A DNA stretch of 8,201 nt from an uncultured bacterium. Lineage in GTDB: Bacteria > Bacillota_I > Bacilli_A > RF39 > UBA660. The notes under the pieces were generated by a model. The model saw only the letters and a program-made list of their open reading frames with translations, did not search any database and was not told the DNA's origin. Location of the stretch: the NCBI GenBank assembly GCA_905215145.1, contig CAJMOW010000052.1:1-8201 (forward strand). The letters run 5' to 3'. A program made the translations under genes and the position numbers. This document shows positions 1-4,013 of this stretch, piece by piece (within the stretch, counting starts at the first letter, position 1; each line of letters opens with the position of its first letter).

Positions 1-11
1 TTATTATTTAG

Positions 12-17
12 TATAAT
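12..17 (+). promoter_or_regulatory. -10 box of the lipoprotein gene promoter
   Basis: A perfect TATAAT lies 24 bases before the lipoprotein start codon, giving a predicted transcript start near position 24 and an 18-base leader that holds little beyond the ribosome binding site. The matching -35 element would fall before the first base of the window, so only half of the promoter can be judged. Confidence 0.5.
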
Positions 18-41
18 GGTAGTAGAAAAGGAGTGAAAAAA

Positions 42-446
42 ATGAAAAAAACTTTAGTTTTAGGAATAGGAGCTTTACTACTATTTACTGGATGTGGAAG
101 CAATAAAGTAGTTTGTACACAAACAACAGAAGAAGATGGCAAAAAAATGGAATTACAAGTAACTGCCAATATGAAAGATAACAAGGTAAGTACAGTAGAT
201 GCTACAATTAAATTTGAGGATGATACAACAGCTTCACAATATTGCGGTTTAATGCAACTATTTAATTCATTTGCTGAGGATGAATCAAAAAAAATAGATG
301 TAAAATGCTCTGGAAAAAGCATAACAATTAAAAATTATGATTCTGTATTAGCTTCATCAGATTCAGAAAATAAAATAACTGGACTTACAAAAGACGAATT
401 TATTCAAAAAATGACTTCTGAAGATGAAAATGTAAAATGTAAATAA
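42..446 (+). CDS. small secreted lipoprotein, function unknown (134 aa)
   Basis: The protein begins with a lipoprotein signal peptide: a short basic start (MKK), a hydrophobic stretch at residues 5-15 and a lipobox ending FTGC, with the lipidated cysteine at residue 18. It should therefore be anchored to the outer face of the membrane. The mature part of about 117 residues is acidic and hydrophilic and holds four further cysteines (in VVC, QYC, VKC and the last VKC), enough for two disulfides. I chose the ATG at 42 because AGGAG at 29-33 sits eight bases before it; a GTG at 33 in the same frame overlaps that ribosome binding site and cannot use it. No domain is recognised with confidence. Its layout resembles the short lipoproteins with repeated cysteines common in low-GC Firmicutes. 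It is a single-gene unit with its own -10 box and terminator. Confidence 0.8.
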   Translation: MKKTLVLGIGALLLFTGCGSNKVVCTQTTEEDGKKMELQVTANMKDNKVSTVDATIKFEDDTTASQYCGLMQLFNSFAEDESKKIDVKCSGKSITIKNYDSVLASSDSENKITGLTKDEFIQKMTSEDENVKCK

Positions 447-450
447 AAAT

Positions 451-489
451 AAAATTGAACTTAAAAGCTATTTTTAGTTCAATTTTTTT
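451..489 (+). terminator. intrinsic terminator after the lipoprotein gene
   Basis: AAAATTGAACT (451-461) pairs perfectly with AGTTCAATTTT (476-486), an 11-bp stem whose 3' arm runs into seven T residues (483-489). It begins four bases after the stop codon. The A-rich 5' arm means it could also stop transcription arriving from the other side. Confidence 0.88.
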
Positions 490-490
490 A

Positions 491-519
491 TTGAAAATCA
501 AAAAAATATATGTTATATT
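491..519 (+). promoter_or_regulatory. promoter of the CmpB-like membrane protein gene
   Basis: TTGAAA (491-496) and TATATT (514-519) are separated by 17 bases, and TG at 511-512 provides an extended -10 element. The predicted start near 526 leaves a leader of about 24 bases with AGGTGA at 540-545 just ahead of the ATG. The promoter begins directly after the preceding terminator, so the membrane protein gene is an independent unit. Confidence 0.7.
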
Positions 520-549
520 TTAGATGAAATATGACTAGCAGGTGAAAAA

Positions 550-1227
550 ATGAATTTAATACTTAATTTTATATTTATATTTTACATTGGGAGTACAATA
601 GGATGGGTAGTAGAACTAATTTTTAGAAGAATAGTCCATGGAAAATGGGTAAATCCAGGATTCTTAATAGGCCCTTACTTACCAATATATGGATTTGGAT
701 TATGTGCACTTACAGGTATATATTTGATGTTTTACAATCTAAAATTACCAAGTATAATAATAATATTGTTGATGGGAGCTTCTATGACATTAATCGAATT
801 AATAGGTGGATTATCATTTGTAAATAAACCTGTTAAATTATGGGATTATAGTAATAGATGGGGAAATTACAAAGGAATTATTTGCCCTTTATTTTCACTT
901 ATATGGACAATTATAGGTGCAATATATTATTATTTTATAGCAGGTTTTATTATAGAAAAAATAGAATGGTTTCATAATAATATGTCATTTTCATTCATAC
1001 TTGGTTTTTTTAGTGGAATAATAATAATTGATTATATATATTCTACAAAAATGTTATCTAAAATTAAGAAATATGCCAAGGAAAATAATATAGAAATAAA
1101 GTATGAAGAATTAAAATGTCAAATTAGAGAATTGCAAGAAAAGAGAAAAGAAAAATATTCATTTGTTTTTGCTTTTAAACCATCTATGGATTTAAAAAAA
1201 TATATAAATAAAAACAACAAAAAATAG
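550..1227 (+). CDS. five-helix membrane protein of the CmpB / putative ABC-transporter type IV family (225 aa)
   Basis: Five hydrophobic segments are visible at about residues 4-25, 43-62, 67-88, 112-133 and 145-165, followed by a charged, coiled-coil-like cytoplasmic tail (about 166-225). The conserved landmarks match the family known as CmpB or 'putative ABC-transporter type IV': GSTIGWVVELIFR near the start, GPYLPIYGFG after the first loop, and ELIGG followed by WDYS and a NYKGIICPLFSLIW block. The family is annotated as an ABC-type permease, but no substrate is established and no ATPase gene lies beside this copy, so a transport role is only a family label. The start at 550 is supported by AGGTGA five bases upstream. 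The stop codon TAG lies inside the left arm of a terminator that an insertion sequence has split. Confidence 0.85.
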   Translation: MNLILNFIFIFYIGSTIGWVVELIFRRIVHGKWVNPGFLIGPYLPIYGFGLCALTGIYLMFYNLKLPSIIIILLMGASMTLIELIGGLSFVNKPVKLWDYSNRWGNYKGIICPLFSLIWTIIGAIYYYFIAGFIIEKIEWFHNNMSFSFILGFFSGIIIIDYIYSTKMLSKIKKYAKENNIEIKYEELKCQIRELQEKRKEKYSFVFAFKPSMDLKKYINKNNKK

Positions 1228-1235
1228 ATTACAAA
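1219..1235 (+). terminator. left half of a bidirectional terminator split by the insertion sequence
   Basis: AAAAAATAGATT (1219-1230) is perfectly complementary to AATCTATTTTTT at 2516-2527, on the far side of the insertion sequence. Joining the two flanks, with AAA counted once as a target duplication, gives a 12-bp stem with the three-base loop ACA and a run of T on both strands. That is a standard terminator serving both the membrane-protein gene and the convergent tetR gene. That these were once continuous is inferred from the complementarity. Confidence 0.65.
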
Positions 1236-1238
1236 TGA

Positions 1239-1262
1239 TGTGAATCCCATTTTGGAGATACA
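1239..1262 (+). repeat. right terminal inverted repeat (OrfB side) of the IS
   Basis: The 24-base sequence starts TGTGAATCCCA and ends TTGGAGATACA. With two small gaps it aligns with the reverse complement of the repeat at 2488-2514, sharing the TGTGAA tip, a CCC block and the TTTGGAG block. Confidence 0.8.
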
Positions 1263-1281
1263 AATAAAAAAATAGTATATT

Positions 1282-1310
1282 AAAAAGAGAAAAGTTATTT
1301 TTCTCTTTTT
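1282..1310 (-). terminator. hairpin terminator of the transposase genes
   Basis: AAAAAGAGAAAA (1282-1293) pairs perfectly with TTTTCTCTTTTT (1299-1310) around a five-base loop. The structure overlaps the OrfB stop codon and ends in a U run on the minus strand transcript. It is symmetrical enough to act on plus-strand transcripts too, so it may now partly replace the split terminator of the gene at 550-1227. Confidence 0.65.
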
Positions 1311-2086
1311 GCGTAAGTTTTTCTCTTTTTCTTAATTTTTGACTTTAGTCTAGTGGTGTTGTAAAATAATATCCATTCTTCTACAAGTTGAATATATTCT
1401 TGTAAAGATGTAATATTATTATTGTACAAAGTTTCTTTTTTTAGAAGAGCGTGCCAGCTTTCTATAGGAGAGTCATCAATTGGAGTTCCTTTTCTAGACA
1501 TAGAAATTTGAATGCCATTTGATTCACATATAGCTTTGTACTCATAAGATGTATATTGGAATCCTTGATCAGAATGTAGGATTAATCCATTTACATCTTT
1601 TTCTTTTGTTATTGCTTCATTTAAAGTATCCATTACCAATTTATTATCATTTGTTTTAGAAATTTTATATGCAACTACATGTCTATCGTATAAATCAATT
1701 ATTGTAGATAAATATGCCCTAGATCCTTTATATATTAGATAAGTTACATCTGTATCCCATACCTTATTTAAAGCATCAGTAGTAAAATTTCTATTTAATA
1801 AATTTGGTTTAACATTATCTTCTATTCTTTCATTTTTATTTTTTTTCTTTGACTTTCTTATATATTCGGCCATTAAATTATACTTTTTCATTATTCTTAA
1901 TACCTTCTTTCCATTCATAACTACACCATATTTTAAGAGTAGACCTTCAACAATCCTACGATATCCATATGTACCTTTAGAATCATCAAATATTTCTTTT
2001 ATTATTAAATAATCATAATAATCAGAATCTTCCTTATTTCTATACTTATAATAAGTTTTTGGACTTATATTAAGTACGGCACACAT
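1295..2086 (-). CDS. IS3-family transposase OrfB (DDE integrase domain, 263 aa from the first ATG)
   Basis: This is the catalytic part of the transposase, which cuts and joins DNA at the IS ends. The RNase H-fold core shows the full DDE set: Asp113 in WDTDVTYL, Asp173 in HSDQG and Glu209 in SPIESWH, with exactly 35 residues between the second Asp and the Glu, and Lys216 seven residues after the Glu. Residues 1-75 form the HTH_21-type region (SPKTYYKYR, then GYRRI). The frame stays open upstream of the ATG to about 2179 and encodes VTFINLYKNSFKLTN directly before Met1. This is typical family sequence, so the natural product is probably an OrfA-OrfB fusion of about 376 residues made by -1 frameshifting. 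One oddity: after FYNTTRLKSK the usual closing hydrophobic SPxEYR-like motif is replaced by a lysine- and arginine-rich tail. Confidence 0.92.
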   Translation of the reverse strand: MCAVLNISPKTYYKYRNKEDSDYYDYLIIKEIFDDSKGTYGYRRIVEGLLLKYGVVMNGKKVLRIMKKYNLMAEYIRKSKKKNKNERIEDNVKPNLLNRNFTTDALNKVWDTDVTYLIYKGSRAYLSTIIDLYDRHVVAYKISKTNDNKLVMDTLNEAITKEKDVNGLILHSDQGFQYTSYEYKAICESNGIQISMSRKGTPIDDSPIESWHALLKKETLYNNNITSLQEYIQLVEEWILFYNTTRLKSKIKKKRKTYAKREK

Positions 2087-2127
2087 ATTAGTAAGTTTAA
2101 AACTGTTTTTGTATAAATTTATAAATG

Positions 2128-2424
2128 TTACTTTTTCTCTCGTTGTGCCTTGAGGAAGGCCTGGTATTTTTTTAATATTTCATATCTTTCTTTCCAATCT
2201 TCTAAAGTGATTGATTTTCTTTTTTTGCCTCTTTCAATTCCTTTTTTTCTTTCAAATCCATAACCTTTTCTATAATTATTAAATATATATCTTATTGTTC
2301 CGATAGGCAAATCATATTCTTTTGCTAATGGAGTTTCAGGAACATATTCTTCAAAATGCTTTCTACATATTTCAAGTTTTGTTTCAAGATTTATTTTATT
2401 AAATTTTTGTCCTTTTTTAGCCAT
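2128..2424 (-). CDS. IS3-family transposase OrfA (helix-turn-helix protein, 98 aa)
   Basis: OrfA of IS3-type elements binds the terminal repeats and acts as a regulator or as the N-terminal domain of the fused transposase. Residues about 12-50 fit the IS150-type helix-turn-helix (LETKLEICRKHFEE, then PLAKEYDLPIGTIRYIFNNY). A basic linker follows (ERKKGIERGKKRKS), and a C-terminal helix (WKERYEILKKYQAFLKAQ) could form the coiled coil used for dimerisation. The ATG at 2424 is preceded by a strong AAAGGAGG (2434-2441) with nine bases between. The stop at 2128 overlaps the open extension of OrfB, which lies in the -1 frame, the usual arrangement for frameshifted OrfAB. Confidence 0.88.
   Translation of the reverse strand: MAKKGQKFNKINLETKLEICRKHFEEYVPETPLAKEYDLPIGTIRYIFNNYRKGYGFERKKGIERGKKRKSITLEDWKERYEILKKYQAFLKAQREKK
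2131..2173 (-). other. candidate -1 ribosomal frameshift region joining OrfA to OrfB
   Basis: Within the OrfA-OrfB frame overlap there are two slippery runs. The first is A_AAA_AAA in the OrfA frame (2167-2173), a textbook slippery heptamer. The second is G_AAA_AAG (2131-2137), directly before the OrfA stop. A slip at either enters the OrfB frame. Slipping at the second keeps the whole OrfA helix and yields an uninterrupted family-like junction ending in REKK followed by VTFINLYK. Slipping at the first replaces the last part of OrfA with IPGLPQGTT. Which one is used cannot be decided here. Confidence 0.5.
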
Positions 2425-2430
2425 AGTAAA

Positions 2431-2456
2431 ACACCTCCTTTCGAAGGTGTATTATA
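2431..2456 (-). promoter_or_regulatory. IS promoter -10 box and ribosome-site-masking hairpin ahead of OrfA
   Basis: On the minus strand a perfect TATAAT (2456-2451) is followed at once by ACACCT (2450-2445), which pairs with AGGTGT (2436-2431) and buries the AAAGGAGG ribosome binding site. A transcript from this -10 box should start near 2445-2444 and so lack the 5' arm, leaving the site free. A transcript entering from upstream would carry both arms and mask it. No convincing -35 box is present at the right distance. IS10 and IS50 are known to use such anti-readthrough hairpins; assigning the mechanism here is inference. Confidence 0.6.
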
Positions 2457-2487
2457 CTATAATTTATTTGAACTATTTTTTTATTTG

Positions 2488-2514
2488 TGTCTACTCCAAA
2501 GGGTGCAGTTCACA
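2488..2514 (-). repeat. left terminal inverted repeat (OrfA side) of the IS
   Basis: Read on the minus strand, this 27-base end starts TGTGAACTGCACCC and ends GGAGTAGACA. The TG start and the CTGCACCC block are typical of IS150-type elements. It matches the repeat at 1239-1262 imperfectly. Confidence 0.82.
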
Positions 2515-2528
2515 AAATCTATTTTTTT
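2515..2528 (+). terminator. right half of the terminator split by the insertion sequence
   Basis: AATCTATTTTTT (2516-2527) is the exact complement of 1219-1230, and one further T extends its run. It lies 16 bases past the tetR stop codon. A second AATCTATTTT copy sits at 2531-2540 but has no partner nearby. With its other arm 1.28 kb away, the tetR transcript probably has no working terminator before the IS. Confidence 0.6.
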
Positions 2529-2543
2529 ATAATCTATTTTTAC

Positions 2544-3143
2544 TTATTTTAAAATATTTGTTATTACATTAATTACTTCTTGTTTCATAAAATTATAATT
2601 TAGTGAAGTATGTTTGTGATAAACAATTTCGTGACAATAGTTTTCAACAATACCAATAATTATATGAACCTTTTCAATTAAATTATTTGAGTCAATTTTA
2701 TTCTTTTCTAAAACTTCAACTATTTTTTTTGTTGTAACCATTTCTTTATCATGAAATATCTGAGCTATATCTTCATCTAAATGTGAAAGTGCCATCATTT
2801 CTTCATGCGCTTTTTTTGATAAAGTATGTTTATTAATAAATGAGTCTAGTAGTTTATCTAATAAAGTATCTAAATTATCAAATTTTAAATTATTATTTTT
2901 AAGTATATCTAAAATTGGAAACATTATAGTATCAGAATAATTTTTAACCCCTTCAATAAAAATTTCTTTTTTATCATTAAAATATTGATAGATGATTCCC
3001 GTTGAAACACCAGCGTATTTAGCAATATCATTTGTGCTAGTATTGAAATAGCCATTCTCACACATTAATTCAAAACCTTTTGCAACAATTTTGTCTTTTT
3101 TTTCAATTGAGCGTTTTTGAGTAGGTATTCTAATTTCGGACAT
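2544..3143 (-). CDS. TetR/AcrR-family transcriptional repressor (199 aa)
   Basis: The N-terminal domain is a classic TetR DNA-binding module: helix 1 around residues 13-30 (KKDKIVAKGFELMCENGY), then the helix-turn-helix at about 34-56 (NTSTNDIAKYAGVSTGIIYQ) closing with YFNDKKEIF. The remaining 130 residues are the helical ligand-binding and dimerisation region, which is too variable to name a ligand. The ATG at 3143 has AAGGAAGTG just upstream. It is divergent from the ABC transporter genes at 3302-6384, the standard layout for a local repressor relieved by a transported compound. Two palindromes in the shared intergenic region are its likely binding sites, and one of them abuts its own promoter, suggesting autoregulation. 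Length is normal for the family. Confidence 0.93.
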   Translation of the reverse strand: MSEIRIPTQKRSIEKKDKIVAKGFELMCENGYFNTSTNDIAKYAGVSTGIIYQYFNDKKEIFIEGVKNYSDTIMFPILDILKNNNLKFDNLDTLLDKLLDSFINKHTLSKKAHEEMMALSHLDEDIAQIFHDKEMVTTKKIVEVLEKNKIDSNNLIEKVHIIIGIVENYCHEIVYHKHTSLNYNFMKQEVINVITNILK

Positions 3144-3164
3144 AAAATCACTTCCTTAGATAAC

Positions 3165-3193
3165 ATTATACAACCCAAGAATATATTTTACAA
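3165..3193 (-). promoter_or_regulatory. tetR promoter
   Basis: On the minus strand TTGTAA (3193-3188) and TATAAT (3170-3165) are 17 bases apart. The predicted transcript starts near 3158 and reaches the ribosome site after a few bases. The palindrome at 3195-3220 lies directly upstream of the -35 box. Confidence 0.72.
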
Positions 3194-3194
3194 C

Positions 3195-3220
3195 AAAATA
3201 TGAAAAAAATATCATATTTT
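3195..3220. promoter_or_regulatory. TetR operator 1 (palindrome between the two promoters)
   Basis: AAAATATGA (3195-3203) and TCATATTTT (3212-3220) are perfect inverted repeats around an eight-base spacer. The site sits between the tetR -35 box and the -35 box of the divergent ABC promoter, so a bound repressor could affect both. A near copy lies 63 bases to the right. That the TetR protein at 2544-3143 binds it is inferred from position and symmetry. Confidence 0.72.
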
Positions 3221-3222
3221 CA

Positions 3223-3251
3223 TTGACTTATTTATATGATAAATATATAAT
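3223..3251 (+). promoter_or_regulatory. promoter of the ABC transporter genes
   Basis: TTGACT (3223-3228) and a perfect TATAAT (3246-3251) are separated by 17 bases, a strong sigma-A type promoter. The predicted start is near 3258. It is bracketed by operator 1, ending two bases before the -35 box, and operator 2, starting at the transcript start. It is thus arranged to be strong but tightly repressed. Confidence 0.82.
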
Positions 3252-3257
3252 TGATTT

Positions 3258-3283
3258 GAAATGTGAAAAAAATATCATATTTA
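3258..3283. promoter_or_regulatory. TetR operator 2 (at the ABC transcript start)
   Basis: This 26-bp site matches operator 1 at 23 positions, including a 19-base identical core, TGAAAAAAATATCATATTT, at 3264-3282 versus 3201-3219. Its palindrome is slightly imperfect (left arm GAAATGTGA, right arm TCATATTTA). It overlaps the predicted transcript start, the position expected for a blocking repressor. AAGGAG of the ATPase gene follows at 3290-3295. Confidence 0.72.
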
Positions 3284-3301
3284 TAAAATAAGGAGAATAG
3301 T

Positions 3302-4012
3302 ATGGAAGAATTAATAAGTTTTAAAAATGTAAAAAAAACATATATTGTTGGAGAAAAAAAATATAATGCTTTAGATGGAGTAGACTTTACAATAAATAAA
3401 GGTGAATTTGTTGTTATATTAGGTCCAAGTGGAGCAGGAAAATCAACATTATTAAATTTACTTGGTGGAATGGATAAAGTAACAAGCGGTAAGATAAAAA
3501 TAGGAAATGAAGTAATATCAGATTATACAGATTTACAATTAACAGATTATAGAGCTGAAAATGTAGGATTTATATTTCAATTTTATAATATATTGCCAAC
3601 ACTTACAGTATTAGAAAATGTTCAAATAGTAAATGATATTGTAAAAAAACCTAAAAATGCAAAAAAAATACTAAAAGATGTAGGACTTGAAAAACACTAT
3701 AATAAATTTCCAAACCAATTATCAGGTGGAGAGCAACAAAGAGTATCAATAGCACGTGCTATTGCAAAAGATCCAATACTTCTTTTATGTGATGAACCAA
3801 CAGGTGCTCTTGATTCAAAGACTGGAGTAGAAGTTTTAAAATTACTTAAAGAACAATGTGATGCTAATAACGGTGAAAATACAGTAGTTATTGTTACACA
3901 TAACTCATTAATTGCTCAAATAGCAGATAGAGTAATAAGATTAAAAAATGGAAAAGTAGAAAGTAATGAAATAAATAAAACTCCAAAAAACATAGATGAG
4001 GTTGAGTGGTAA
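3302..4012 (+). CDS. ABC transporter ATP-binding protein, MacB/LolD type (236 aa)
   Basis: This is the cytoplasmic ATPase that powers the adjoining FtsX-type permease. All nucleotide-binding motifs are intact: Walker A GPSGAGKST at 41-49, the Q-loop Gln93 in FQFYNILPTLT, the signature LSGGEQQ at 140-146, Walker B ILLLCDEP at 159-166 with the catalytic Glu165, the D-loop GALDS at 168-172, and the switch His200 in VTHN. The FQFYNILPTLTVLENV segment and short length mark the MacB/LolD/FtsE-like branch, whose members serve FtsX/MacB permeases in antimicrobial-peptide or drug efflux and in lipoprotein release. AAGGAG six bases before the ATG fixes the start. The permease start codon follows one base after the stop, so the two are likely translationally coupled. 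The substrate is not shown by the sequence. Confidence 0.95.
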   Translation: MEELISFKNVKKTYIVGEKKYNALDGVDFTINKGEFVVILGPSGAGKSTLLNLLGGMDKVTSGKIKIGNEVISDYTDLQLTDYRAENVGFIFQFYNILPTLTVLENVQIVNDIVKKPKNAKKILKDVGLEKHYNKFPNQLSGGEQQRVSIARAIAKDPILLLCDEPTGALDSKTGVEVLKLLKEQCDANNGENTVVIVTHNSLIAQIADRVIRLKNGKVESNEINKTPKNIDEVEW

Positions 4013-4013
4013 T

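Larger units (their letters stand above)
1236..2514 (-). mobile_element. IS3-family (IS150-type) insertion sequence, about 1.28 kb
   Basis: The element has the IS3-family plan: terminal inverted repeats beginning TGTGAA, a short helix-turn-helix OrfA, and an OrfB with an RNase H-fold DDE integrase domain in the -1 frame. The OrfA-side end reads TGTGAACTGCACCC on the minus strand and the other end reads TGTGAATCCCA on the plus strand. The left boundary is uncertain. If the end is at 1239, no clear target duplication exists. If it is the TG at 1236, the flanks share AAA (1233-1235 and 2515-2517), matching the 3-bp duplication usual for this group. Both open reading frames are long and uninterrupted, so the element may be active. 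The transposase genes point in the same direction as tetR. Confidence 0.88.

Noticed and set aside
33..41. GTG at 33 as the lipoprotein start
   Set aside because: It overlaps the AGGAG site at 29-33 and would have no ribosome binding site of its own; the ATG at 42 is correctly spaced and gives a standard signal peptide.
8..322. Minus-strand open frame opposite the lipoprotein gene
   Set aside because: It has no ribosome site or recognisable domain and lies wholly opposite a well-supported gene.
645..827. Plus-strand open frame inside the CmpB-like gene in another frame
   Set aside because: It is a shadow of the real gene, with no domain and no ribosome site.
1239..2514. IS circle-junction promoter built from the two ends
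   Set aside because: The ends were checked for an outward -35 box and an inward -10 box; no good TATAAT-like box lies near the start of the OrfA-side end, so there is no support.
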